A DNA stretch of 64,000 nucleotides from JBFLYO01 sp040756745 (lineage in GTDB: Bacteria > Bacteroidota > Ignavibacteria > UBA10030 > UBA6906): the NCBI GenBank assembly GCA_040756745.1, contig JBFLYO010000006.1, positions 65,703 to 129,702 on the forward strand, given 5' to 3'. The notes beneath the pieces were generated by a model. The model ran no database searches, had not been told where the DNA came from, and saw only the letters and a program-made list of their open reading frames with translations. Of this stretch, positions 1 through 8,578 are shown in pieces (positions within the stretch are counted from its first letter, which is position 1; every line of letters begins with the position of its first letter). The position numbers and the translations under genes are program-made.

Positions 1-1
1 T

Positions 2-1036
2 GGTATTTCCTTTACCACGACCTTCCTGAACCAGGCGGGCGCACTCGTTGTGGTGTATGACGACGGAACGGTACTCCTCAATCACGGCGGGACCGAGATG
101 GGGCAGGGGCTGCATACGAAGATCAGGCAAATCGCCGCGGCGGAGTTCGGGGTCAGCGTCGACATGGTGAAACTCACTCCCACCAACACATCGAAGGTGC
201 CGAACAGTCCGCCCACCGCTGCCTCGACGGGAACGGATCTGAATGGCGCCGCGGTGAAAAATGCAATCGAGAAGCTGAAGCGCAGGATTGCTGATGGCGT
301 GAGCGCGGTCTTCAACGAAAAGGATTCTTCGGTCCAGACGGACACGAACGATATCGTTTTCTGTGACAACTGGATTCTGGACAGCCGGCATCCAGACAGG
401 CGCATGGATTTCCGGGAGGCAGTGAGACTCATGCGACTCCGGCAGGTCAGCCTCAGCGCTACTGGATTCTATCGAACACCCGGGATCGGATGGGACAAGA
501 TGAAGGGGGTAGGCCGGCCGTTTCATTACTATGCCTTCGGCATGGCGGTGAGCGAAGTCCTCGTTGATATTCTGACTGGGTCTGTCGACCTCCTGAGGAC
601 GGACATTCTGCATGATGTCGGCGATTCGGTCAACCCCGGAATAGACGTTGGCCAGACCTGTGGGGCGTTTGTGCAAGGATTGGGCTGGGTAACAACCGAG
701 GATATCAAATGGGATGTGCGGGGAAATCTCCTGACCCATTCGCCCGACACGTACAAGATTCCGACGGCGAACGACATCCCGAAGGATTTTCGGGTCTCGC
801 TCCTCAAGGATGTTCCCAACCCCACGGTGGTCGGGAGAAGCAAGGCGGTTGGTGAGCCGCCGCTTATGTTGGCGCTCTCTGTCTGGCTTGCAATAAAGGA
901 TGCAATTTCATCCGTTGACAACCATGAGGCCGAGCCGGAATACTCACTCCCCGCGACGAACGAGGTCATTCTCCTTTCCGTCGACCGTCTCCGGAAGAAG
1001 CGTCAGACAACAGCGACGGGATCCAAGGTCACATGA
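2..1036 (+). CDS. xdhB: Xanthine dehydrogenase-type molybdopterin large subunit, C-terminal part (5' end outside window)
   Basis: This is the C-terminal part, about 344 residues, of a molybdenum hydroxylase large subunit. The frame is open from base 2 (reading GISFTTTFLNQAG), so the true start lies upstream; the GTG at 50 is internal. Family motifs seen are NHGGTEMGQGLHTK and, near the end, AVGEPPLMLA, which contains the Glu used as general base in xanthine dehydrogenases. The protein should work in the cytoplasm with FAD and 2Fe-2S partners, oxidising a purine such as xanthine or hypoxanthine; the exact substrate is inferred. Its stop overlaps the next start as ATGA, so it is the first visible gene of the purine operon. 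Confidence 0.9.
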   Translation, partial: GISFTTTFLNQAGALVVVYDDGTVLLNHGGTEMGQGLHTKIRQIAAAEFGVSVDMVKLTPTNTSKVPNSPPTAASTGTDLNGAAVKNAIEKLKRRIADGVSAVFNEKDSSVQTDTNDIVFCDNWILDSRHPDRRMDFREAVRLMRLRQVSLSATGFYRTPGIGWDKMKGVGRPFHYYAFGMAVSEVLVDILTGSVDLLRTDILHDVGDSVNPGIDVGQTCGAFVQGLGWVTTEDIKWDVRGNLLTHSPDTYKIPTANDIPKDFRVSLLKDVPNPTVVGRSKAVGEPPLMLALSVWLAIKDAISSVDNHEAEPEYSLPATNEVILLSVDRLRKKRQTTATGSKVT

Positions 1037-2295
1037 TGCCGCGACCTCCTCTCACCGTCACCGGACTTCGCTGTTTGCTCTGCGACGCTGTCTACGTTCA
1101 CGGCAATCTGTCTACCTGCCCTCGATGTGGCGAACAGGGTATTCTCGACGCTGAGTATGATTTCAGCAAAGTCGCCGCGGCGCATCAGCAACCCGTCAAC
1201 CGCCCCGCGAACATCTGGCGCTACCTCAATCTGCTTCCTGTTTCGCCCGACATTCCGGCGCCTGCTCTTGATGTTGGCTGGACTCCGGTGTACGATGTCC
1301 CCCGTCTTGCCGAACTCGTTGGCGTGACTCGGCTCTTGCTCAAAGACGACGGACAGAACCCGACAGGTTCACTCAAGGACCGGGCAAGCGCGATCGGCGT
1401 AATGAAGGCGAGGGAGTTCGGCCATCGGGAAATTGCGTGCGCTTCAACCGGAAATGCGGCGTCCTCGCTTGCCGGTCTTGCAGCTGCATTCGGACTCCAG
1501 AGCTACATTTTCGTTCCGGAACGAGCGGTGGATCCGAAAGTCACGCAGCTTTTGATCTTTGGCGCGACTGTCTTCAGAGTTCGCGGATCATACGAAGATG
1601 CCTTTGAACTCTGTCGACAGGCGTGTCAGACCTTTGGCTGGTACAACCGAAACAGCGGCATCAACCCCTTTCTTGTCGAAGGGAAGAAGACTGCAGGACT
1701 TGAAATCGCGGAACAGTGTAGAGAAGCGATGCCCGACTGGGTCGTTGTTTCCGTCGGTGATGGCTGCACGATTGGAGGAATCGGGAAGGGGCTGCAGGAG
1801 ATGCATCGCCTTGGGTTTATCCCGCGAGTTCCGCGTCTCCTCGGCGTCCAGGCCGACGGCGCACGGCCGATTGTCGATGCCTTTGTCTCGGGACGGGAGC
1901 TCGTTCCTTCACGATCGAACACGATTGCCGACAGTATTGCAGTCGGGACCCCGCGCAACTGGCGCCGCGCGATTACCCAGGTGCGTGAATCGGGCGGAGC
2001 GATGATTGCGGTGACCGACGATGAGATCCTCGATGCAATGCGTATCACGGCACGGCTTGGCGGTGTGTTCGGTGAGCCGGCGGGCGTTGCAGGAGTGGCG
2101 GGGCTCCGCAGAGCGGTGGATCACGGATTACTACAGAGGGGGGATACGGCACTGGTCGTCATCACGGGGAACGGCCTGAAAGACATTCAGACTGCGCGCC
2201 TGGCCGCAGGTCAGGAAATGCACGTCGAGCCACGGCTCGATGCGGTGAGAGCAGCGATTGCACGTATGCCAAACAAGACTTCCGCTGTTCCATGA
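1033..2295 (+). CDS. Threonine synthase-like PLP enzyme with N-terminal zinc ribbon
   Basis: A 420-residue fold-type II PLP enzyme. Residues 14-32 hold two CxxC pairs that look like a zinc ribbon, as in some ThrC proteins. The PLP lysine lies in NPTGSLKDRAS, and the phosphate-binding loop is seen as STGNAASS. Similarity is to threonine synthase, but no other threonine gene is nearby and it sits inside a molybdenum hydroxylase/purine operon, overlapping both neighbours by 4 bases (ATGA). In E. coli the related cluster carries YgeX, a diaminopropionate ammonia-lyase of the same fold type. A role as an ammonia-lyase on a purine-derived amino acid is therefore plausible but unproven. It could also be a true threonine synthase. 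Confidence 0.8.
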   Translation: MMPRPPLTVTGLRCLLCDAVYVHGNLSTCPRCGEQGILDAEYDFSKVAAAHQQPVNRPANIWRYLNLLPVSPDIPAPALDVGWTPVYDVPRLAELVGVTRLLLKDDGQNPTGSLKDRASAIGVMKAREFGHREIACASTGNAASSLAGLAAAFGLQSYIFVPERAVDPKVTQLLIFGATVFRVRGSYEDAFELCRQACQTFGWYNRNSGINPFLVEGKKTAGLEIAEQCREAMPDWVVVSVGDGCTIGGIGKGLQEMHRLGFIPRVPRLLGVQADGARPIVDAFVSGRELVPSRSNTIADSIAVGTPRNWRRAITQVRESGGAMIAVTDDEILDAMRITARLGGVFGEPAGVAGVAGLRRAVDHGLLQRGDTALVVITGNGLKDIQTARLAAGQEMHVEPRLDAVRAAIARMPNKTSAVP

Positions 2296-3599
2296 ATTCA
2301 CTGCTCCTGAAAAACGGTCTCTGTGTGACGCTCGCTCCGTTGGCCCTTGAGCGGGTTGATCTGAGGCTCTCCGGTGGCGCCATTGTGGAACAGGGTCAAG
2401 ACCTCCGACCGGAAAACGGAGACATCGTTGTCGATCTCACGGGCAAGATCGTGATGCCGGGCCTTGTCTGTTCACACACTCATTTGTATTCGAGTTTCTC
2501 CCGAGGTATGCCGGGTCCCGACACTTCCCCGTCCACCTTTCTCGAGATTCTGCAGAGAATCTGGTGGAGACTCGACCGGGCGCTGGACGCGGAAACGATC
2601 TATTTCAGTGCTCTTGCCGGTGCACTGGACGCTGCACGGTGCGGCGTGACAACGGTCGTGGATCACCACTCCTCGCCTCATGCAGTCAGCGGCTCACTGT
2701 CGCTCATCGCGAAAGCGCTTGCAGAAGTTGGCCTCCGCGGAGTCCTCTGTTACGAGACTTCCGACCGCGACGGTATTGACTGCCGTGATCAGGGACTCGC
2801 GGAGAATGAGGAGTTTCTCAAAGGGCATTCCTCTCACGACATGTATCGTGGATTGGCAGGTGGTCATGCATCGTTCACCTTGTCGGACGAGTCTCTGCGT
2901 AAGCTGGGTGAGATTGCAGAGCGCTTTGACACGGGGGTGCATGTTCACCTGGCGGAGGCCGATACGGATCCGCAGATGACGGAGTTGAAGTTCGGCCGGT
3001 CGATTCTTGACCGATTTACAGCGTCCGGGATTCTGCGTCGGCGGTCGGTCTTTGCCCATTGCATCCATCTGACTCACGACGATTTTGCCAGGCTCCGTTC
3101 GAGCGGAGCATGGCTTGTTCACAACCCTCGGTCGAATATGAACAATCGGGTTGGACAAGCACGGCTCGGCGAATTTGGCGCGAGGATAGCCCTCGGGACC
3201 GATGGGCTTCCGCCGGACATGTTTGAGGAGCTGCGTGCGGCATTCTTCAAGAATCAGGAAGGGCGGACAGTCGCGAAGGAGGTATTTGTAGCAATGCTGG
3301 ATAACGGGCAACAGCTTATCTCCGAAATATTCGGGCGACAGTTCGGCAATTTTCGGAAGAACGCGCCCGCCGATTTGATTGTGGTCGACTATGTGCCCCC
3401 GACACCCATGACGCAGCAGAATCTTTCCTCCCACCTTTTTTTCGGGCTTCGTTCATCTATGGTGGAGTCCGTGATGGTGAATGGACGGTGGCTTGTACGA
3501 AACCGGGCGTTTGTGCATCTGAACGAACAGGAACTTCTCCGTGGCGCAGCCGATGCCGCCCGCAGACTCTGGAGCGCAATGCATGCCATCACAGTATAA
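2292..3599 (+). CDS. ssnA: SsnA-type amidohydrolase (guanine deaminase superfamily)
   Basis: A 435-residue metal-dependent amidohydrolase of the TIM-barrel superfamily. Metal and active-site motifs are present in the right order: CSHTHLYS, GVHVHLAEAD, FAHCIHL and LGTDGLPPD. The beta-sandwich ends (LLLKNGLCVTL and ADLIVVDY) are also present. It resembles E. coli SsnA, found next to ygfM and xdhD there as here. Likely reaction: hydrolytic deamination or ring opening of a purine or its product in the cytoplasm. The start at 2292 overlaps the upstream stop (ATGA). Its 3' end overlaps the next gene by 17 bases. Function rests on family and gene order, not on direct evidence of substrate. Confidence 0.85.
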   Translation: MNSLLLKNGLCVTLAPLALERVDLRLSGGAIVEQGQDLRPENGDIVVDLTGKIVMPGLVCSHTHLYSSFSRGMPGPDTSPSTFLEILQRIWWRLDRALDAETIYFSALAGALDAARCGVTTVVDHHSSPHAVSGSLSLIAKALAEVGLRGVLCYETSDRDGIDCRDQGLAENEEFLKGHSSHDMYRGLAGGHASFTLSDESLRKLGEIAERFDTGVHVHLAEADTDPQMTELKFGRSILDRFTASGILRRRSVFAHCIHLTHDDFARLRSSGAWLVHNPRSNMNNRVGQARLGEFGARIALGTDGLPPDMFEELRAAFFKNQEGRTVAKEVFVAMLDNGQQLISEIFGRQFGNFRKNAPADLIVVDYVPPTPMTQQNLSSHLFFGLRSSMVESVMVNGRWLVRNRAFVHLNEQELLRGAADAARRLWSAMHAITV

Positions 3600-5946
3600 C
3601 ATCGTCGGTACAAAGCAGCGGCGGGTGGATGCATGGGGGAAGGTGACCGGCAGGGCAAAATTTGCCGAGGATTACAACGTTGCCCACCAGCTGACGGGAC
3701 GCGTCCTTCGTGCCGCTTACCCGCACGCACGAATTCTCCGGATCGATACTTCGAAAGCGGAGCGACTCCCCGGCGTTGCCGCTGTGCTCACGGCCAAGGA
3801 CGTGCCGGGGAGCAAGGTCTTTGGCATCGTGACGCAGAACCAGTATGTCCTTGCCGAAGATGTCACCCGCTACCTGGGTGACGGAGTTGCCCTTGTTGCA
3901 GCCGTTTCCCGCAAGGTCGCCGATGAGGCGCTCACCCTGATTAAAGTCGACTACGAGCCGCTTCCCATCGTGAGCGATCCGGAAGAAGCCATGAAACCTG
4001 ATGCCCCGAAGATCCACGGTGAAAGTAATATCTTCGTGCATCACAAGGTCAGGAAGGGAGATATCAACAGCGGTTTTGCACAGGCCGACTTCGTCATTGA
4101 ACGAAGGTTTAAGACTCAGTTTGTCGAACATGCCTATATCGAACCGGAGGCGGTTCTTGCGGAACCGGGAGAACAGGGAGGTGTCCGGATCACCGGTTCA
4201 ATCCAGAATCTGTTCTCGTCGCGCCGCTCGGTGGCTGCGGCGCTCACAATTGATCTGAACAAGGTACAGCTGATCCAGTCCACACTCGGCGGCTCGTTCG
4301 GCGGGAAGGACGAGGTGATGACCTCGATGTGCTGTCGTGCCGGCCTGCTCGCGCTCGTGACCGGCAAACCGGTGAAGATGGTCAACACTCGGGAAGAGTC
4401 GATGCTCGAGAGCTACAAACGTCATCCTTACGCTCTCTACTATAGATGGGGTGCGAAGAACGACGGAACGATCGTTGCCATGGAGATTCGCATCATTGCC
4501 GACGGAGGTGCGTATGCCTCGATGAGCCCGTTCGTTACCTGGCGCTCTGTTGTTCAGGCGACCGGGCCGTACCACTGCGAGAACGTCAAAACCGATGTCT
4601 ACGCAGTCTATACGAACAACAATTATACGGGCGCCATGCGGGGATTCGGGTCTCCGCAAGTCAATTTTGCCATTGAATCGATGATGGACGAACTGGCCGA
4701 GCATGTGGGGAAGGACCCATTGGAAATCCGAGTCCAGAACTGCTTCACCCGGGGGTCCGTGACAGCTACCGGACAGAAGCTCGATCATACAGTCAGCCTG
4801 AAACAGGTACTCAACGAAGCCGCCGCTGTGGCTGATTTTCAGAAGAAATGGAAGGCGTATCGTTCAGCATCCCCCGCGCCGAAGAAACGTGGAATCGGAC
4901 TTGCATGCAGTTATCGGGGTGTGTCTCTGGGTGCCGAGGGGACAGATGCGGCAGGGGTCATCGTCTCGGTGCAGACCGACGGCAGCGTGATTCTCTCTTC
5001 CGGGGTGACGGACATGGGCCAGGGGGCTCAGGCACAGATGTCGCATATTGCGGCGGAAGTCCTTGGGATCACGATGGACCGGATCCAGTTCCTGAACACG
5101 AACACCAGTCGTGTCCCCGACAGCGGGCCGACGGTTGCGTCACGGGGAACGATCATGGGGGGTTCGGCAGCCAAGAAAGGCGCCGAGATCGTTCGAGCCA
5201 GCCTTCTCGACGCCGGTGCGGAGATGACGGGAGTGCCCGCCGGAGACCTGTCGATCAAAAATGACTACCTTATCAAGTCAACCACCGGCGAACGGCTTGC
5301 CTCGTTTGCTGAACTCGCGGCGGAGTGCTTCAAGCAGGGAAGGCCTCTGATCGGATTGGGCTGGCACAAATCGCCGAAGACAAGCTGGGACAAAGAAGGG
5401 GGTCAGGGGACCGCGTATTTCACATTTGTGTACGGGACAAACATCGCGGAAGTGGAAGTCGACACCGAAACCGGCAAGACCGATGTCATCGATTTTGTTT
5501 CCGCGCACGAGGTCGGACAAACAATCAGCCGGGGCGGAGTGGAAGGTCAGATCTTTGGCGGTGTAGCCATGGGGGTGGGTTATGGACTGCTGGAGGATTT
5601 CGAGATAGAGGACGGGACTCCCAAGCAGCTCAACTTTGATGAGTACCTCATCCCCACATCCATGGATGTCCCGCCCATCAGGACGGTTCTTGTCGAAAAC
5701 GCTGACCCGGCCGGTCCATTTGGAGCGAAATCGATCGGCGAGCCGGCAAATGAGATTGCGGCGCCGGCAATTGTGAGCGCGATCTTTAACGCGACGGGGA
5801 AACGGCTTACCGAAATCCCTGCATCGCTCGAACGAGTGCTGTTGGGTCATGCACTGAACAGGGGGGGGCCGCGAGGTTCGCTGCAGAAAGAGCTCCCCGA
5901 GGATACTGTGTGCAAGATACGGCCGGTCAGAAATGAGACCCTTTGA
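3583..5946 (+). CDS. xdhD: XdhD-like molybdenum hydroxylase large subunit
   Basis: A 787-residue molybdopterin-binding large subunit of the xanthine/aldehyde dehydrogenase family. Motifs in order are GSFGGKDE, AMRGFGSPQVNF, TDMGQGAQAQMS and FGAKSIGEPANE, the last with the catalytic Glu. E. coli XdhD carries a fused 2Fe-2S domain; here that domain is absent and the FAD and 2Fe-2S subunits are the next two genes. I chose the ATG at 3583 because TGGAG lies upstream and homologous sequence starts there; the frame is open further upstream. This is the second Mo large subunit of the operon and differs clearly from the XdhB-like one, so two hydroxylations, or two substrates, are likely. Confidence 0.88.
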   Translation: MPSQYNIVGTKQRRVDAWGKVTGRAKFAEDYNVAHQLTGRVLRAAYPHARILRIDTSKAERLPGVAAVLTAKDVPGSKVFGIVTQNQYVLAEDVTRYLGDGVALVAAVSRKVADEALTLIKVDYEPLPIVSDPEEAMKPDAPKIHGESNIFVHHKVRKGDINSGFAQADFVIERRFKTQFVEHAYIEPEAVLAEPGEQGGVRITGSIQNLFSSRRSVAAALTIDLNKVQLIQSTLGGSFGGKDEVMTSMCCRAGLLALVTGKPVKMVNTREESMLESYKRHPYALYYRWGAKNDGTIVAMEIRIIADGGAYASMSPFVTWRSVVQATGPYHCENVKTDVYAVYTNNNYTGAMRGFGSPQVNFAIESMMDELAEHVGKDPLEIRVQNCFTRGSVTATGQKLDHTVSLKQVLNEAAAVADFQKKWKAYRSASPAPKKRGIGLACSYRGVSLGAEGTDAAGVIVSVQTDGSVILSSGVTDMGQGAQAQMSHIAAEVLGITMDRIQFLNTNTSRVPDSGPTVASRGTIMGGSAAKKGAEIVRASLLDAGAEMTGVPAGDLSIKNDYLIKSTTGERLASFAELAAECFKQGRPLIGLGWHKSPKTSWDKEGGQGTAYFTFVYGTNIAEVEVDTETGKTDVIDFVSAHEVGQTISRGGVEGQIFGGVAMGVGYGLLEDFEIEDGTPKQLNFDEYLIPTSMDVPPIRTVLVENADPAGPFGAKSIGEPANEIAAPAIVSAIFNATGKRLTEIPASLERVLLGHALNRGGPRGSLQKELPEDTVCKIRPVRNETL

Positions 5947-6793
5947 GTACATAGGGTGCGAGTCCATCGAGGCTGCAGTCGGTGCGCTCGATGAATACGC
6001 CGGTGATGCCAGAATCCTGGCGGGTGGCACAGATCTCTTGCTTGAATTGCGCCGTCCCGGAACGTCTTCTCCGAAGGCGATTGTTGACATCAGCCGTATT
6101 TCTTCCCTTCGTGGGATCGCGTCGGTAGACGGGACGATCCGCATCGGGCCGCTGACAACACATACTGAGCTCTCTCATTCTGCTGTGATTCGTGAGAACG
6201 CAGGATTTCTTGCGGCTGCAGCAGGTGCTATCGGGTCGCCTCAAATAAGAAATCGCGGGACCATCGGTGGCAATATCATGAATGCCGCGACCTGTGCCGA
6301 CACCGTGCCACCGCTTGTCGCGCTTGGCGCGCGATTGACATTGCGCTCGGGGCGGGCTGAGCGCACGATCGGGATTGATGGCTTCTTTCAGAAGCCATAC
6401 ACAACGGTCGTGCAAGACAACGAGGTTCTCACATCTATAAGCTTTGCACCGTGTGCGCCGACAGCCCGGACGGCGTTCGTGAAACTCGGGCGCCGAAGCG
6501 CATTATCAATTGCCCGGCTGAGCGTTGCTGCGGTGCTCGTCCGGGACAAGCAGGGGATCATCACGGAGGCACGAATCGTTCCAGGAGCGGCGCTACCCGT
6601 GTGGAAACGGGTGAACGAAGCGGAAACAATGCTGATAGGTGAGAGGGCTTCCAGCACTCTTTTTGCGGCGGCCGGCCGGAAAGTCTCGGACGTCATGGTC
6701 GGCCTGACAGGCCGGAGATGGTCGACAGAATACAAGGAGCCGGTGCTCGCCGTACTCGTGCGCCGTTCACTGGAAGGATGCTGTTCCGAGTGA
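5933..6793 (+). CDS. ygfM: Molybdenum hydroxylase FAD subunit (YgfM-like)
   Basis: A 286-residue FAD-binding subunit of the CoxM/XdhB(FAD) family. FAD motifs are AGGTDLLLE near residue 31 and GSPQIRNRGTIGGNI near residue 101. The C-terminal part matches the CO dehydrogenase flavoprotein C-terminal domain. It passes electrons from the 2Fe-2S subunit to NAD or another acceptor. Gene order ssnA-xdhD-ygfM matches E. coli, except that here a separate 2Fe-2S gene follows. It overlaps xdhD by 14 bases. Confidence 0.9.
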   Translation: MRPFEYIGCESIEAAVGALDEYAGDARILAGGTDLLLELRRPGTSSPKAIVDISRISSLRGIASVDGTIRIGPLTTHTELSHSAVIRENAGFLAAAAGAIGSPQIRNRGTIGGNIMNAATCADTVPPLVALGARLTLRSGRAERTIGIDGFFQKPYTTVVQDNEVLTSISFAPCAPTARTAFVKLGRRSALSIARLSVAAVLVRDKQGIITEARIVPGAALPVWKRVNEAETMLIGERASSTLFAAAGRKVSDVMVGLTGRRWSTEYKEPVLAVLVRRSLEGCCSE

Positions 6794-6816
6794 CACAGGA
6801 GAGCTGTAAGCAAACG

Positions 6817-7299
6817 ATGAAGAAGATCACGATCCAGACATCAGTCAACAGCCGGACACACACGCTCGAGGCTGCGCCAAACCAAACGCTCCTTGATCTT
6901 CTGCGCGACACACTCGGCCTCACAGGGACAAAGCGCGGATGTGAAATAGGAGAGTGCGGTGCGTGCACGGTGCTGCTGGATGGCGTTGCCGTGAATTCGT
7001 GCCTCGTTCTGGCGCCGCAGATTGACGGACGGCAGATTACCACTGTGGAGGGACTCGCGAACGGGGAAAACCTCAGCCCTTTACAGAAAGCATTCCTTGA
7101 TCATGAAGCCGTCCATTGCGGCTTCTGTACCCCCGGGACGCTCTTGAGTGCCAAAGATCTTCTTGATCATAACCCTTCGCCGACTGAACATGAAATCCGT
7201 GTGGCCATCTCCGGCAACCTCTGCCGGTGCACAGGCTATGTGCAGATCGTTGAAGCAATCGATGAAGCTGCGCAGAAGATGAGAGAGTCGAACGAATGA
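6817..7299 (+). CDS. Molybdenum hydroxylase 2Fe-2S subunit
   Basis: A 160-residue protein with the two 2Fe-2S domains of CoxS/XdhC-type small subunits. The plant-ferredoxin-like cluster motif is GCEIGECGACTV with a later Cys (NSC), and the second cluster is HCGFCTPG followed by NLCRCTGY. The start at 6817 (MKKITIQ) fits the family; AGGAG lies a little far upstream, at 6797. It carries electrons between a molybdopterin subunit and the FAD subunit. With only one such gene visible for two large subunits, it may be shared. Confidence 0.92.
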   Translation: MKKITIQTSVNSRTHTLEAAPNQTLLDLLRDTLGLTGTKRGCEIGECGACTVLLDGVAVNSCLVLAPQIDGRQITTVEGLANGENLSPLQKAFLDHEAVHCGFCTPGTLLSAKDLLDHNPSPTEHEIRVAISGNLCRCTGYVQIVEAIDEAAQKMRESNE

Positions 7300-8558
7300 A
7301 ATCATTACTCTCCGATCGCCAGGCCCGGGTCGAAGCAGAACGCTGCCTCCAGTGTTTTGACGCCCCGTGTACTGCGGCCTGTCCCGCGCAGATCGATGTT
7401 CCCCGATTCATTACGATGGTCAAAAGCGGCAACGTGAGGGGGGCCGCCGAGACTGTCAAGTCGGCCAATGCTCTGGCGAATGTTTGCGGGAAGGTCTGCC
7501 CGCAGGAGGAATTCTGCCAGTCCGTGTGTACGCGCGCAAAGCAGGATATGCCCGTTGCGATACGTGAGCTGCATTTCTATGCGACGCATCACGAGTACTT
7601 GCATGGGTACTCCAACCCTGCACCCTTCCCGATCGACGGCCATTCTGTCGCAGTGATCGGAGCCGGCCCCGCGGGATTGGCCTGTGCGTTTGAACTTGCG
7701 AAGTTGGGCTACCACGTCGAACTCTACGACCGAAAGTCTCCTGGCGGCATCCCGCGGAGCAGCATCCCGGCGTTCCGCCTGTCGGAAGAAGAACTGCATG
7801 CCGACGTCGCTTTTCTCTTGCAGTACGTCGAATTCCGGAAGACGAACGTCGGCCACACACGTTTTGCGGAGATCAGGGAAAGCCACGACGCGCTCTTCAT
7901 TGCCATAGGCCTTTCCGTCGACAAACCACTGCCGATCCCGGGAGCGCAACTTGCCGGTGTGGTGCCGGTTCTCTCATTTCTCGAGTCGGCAAAATGGAGA
8001 TCTGCCGCGTCCTTGCCGGGAAAGCACGTTGTCATTGTTGGCGGAGGGAACGTCTCGCTGGATGCTGCAGCGACTGCGAAGCGGTTGGGCTCTCACGACG
8101 TTGTACTGATCTATCGCCGTGGAGAGAAGGAGATGCGTGTGTGGAAGAGCGAACTCGAAGAGGCCAGGCGTCAGGGGGTGCAGATCCAATTCTTCACAAC
8201 TCCTGTGGAGATCGTCGGGCTCAGCCATGTCGAGGGCGTGCGTTGTCGGCGCACACGTCTTTCCGACAGGCTTGACGTAACCGGCAGACCAATTCCAATG
8301 GACATTGAGGGTTCCGAGTTCATGATGGAGGCGGATGCAGTCATTCCAGCCATCGGGCAGGTACCGGATGCAGAGTTTCTGACTTTATTTGACCGAACCC
8401 CGCAAGGATACGTGAAGGTCGATGAATCCTTTTCCACGTCAGTTGCAGGCGTGTTTGCCGGAGGAGACCTTGTCGGAGGTGAAGGGACAATCGTGCAGTC
8501 CGTCGGTCATGGCAAAAAGGCCGCGCTGAGCATTCACCGGCGCCTTTCGAAGCGCTGA
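7296..8558 (+). CDS. preT: PreT-like FAD/NAD(P) oxidoreductase with 4Fe-4S sites
   Basis: A 420-residue flavoprotein of the glutamate synthase small-subunit/PreT family. An N-terminal Cys-rich part (CLQCFDAPCTAACP and VCPQEEFCQSVC) should hold two 4Fe-4S clusters. A FAD Rossmann motif (AVIGAGPAGLACAF) and an NAD(P) Rossmann motif (VIVGGGNVSLDAA) follow, then the GGD of a second FAD contact. The length matches E. coli PreT (about 412). It starts inside the stop of the 2Fe-2S gene (ATGA) and precedes a PreA-like gene, so the two should form one enzyme that moves electrons between NAD(P)H and a dihydro-pyrimidine- or purine-like ring. In E. coli this place in the cluster is taken by YgfK, which has a related domain. 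Confidence 0.85.
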   Translation: MKSLLSDRQARVEAERCLQCFDAPCTAACPAQIDVPRFITMVKSGNVRGAAETVKSANALANVCGKVCPQEEFCQSVCTRAKQDMPVAIRELHFYATHHEYLHGYSNPAPFPIDGHSVAVIGAGPAGLACAFELAKLGYHVELYDRKSPGGIPRSSIPAFRLSEEELHADVAFLLQYVEFRKTNVGHTRFAEIRESHDALFIAIGLSVDKPLPIPGAQLAGVVPVLSFLESAKWRSAASLPGKHVVIVGGGNVSLDAAATAKRLGSHDVVLIYRRGEKEMRVWKSELEEARRQGVQIQFFTTPVEIVGLSHVEGVRCRRTRLSDRLDVTGRPIPMDIEGSEFMMEADAVIPAIGQVPDAEFLTLFDRTPQGYVKVDESFSTSVAGVFAGGDLVGGEGTIVQSVGHGKKAALSIHRRLSKR

Positions 8559-8578
8559 AAAACACATCGAGGTGGACT

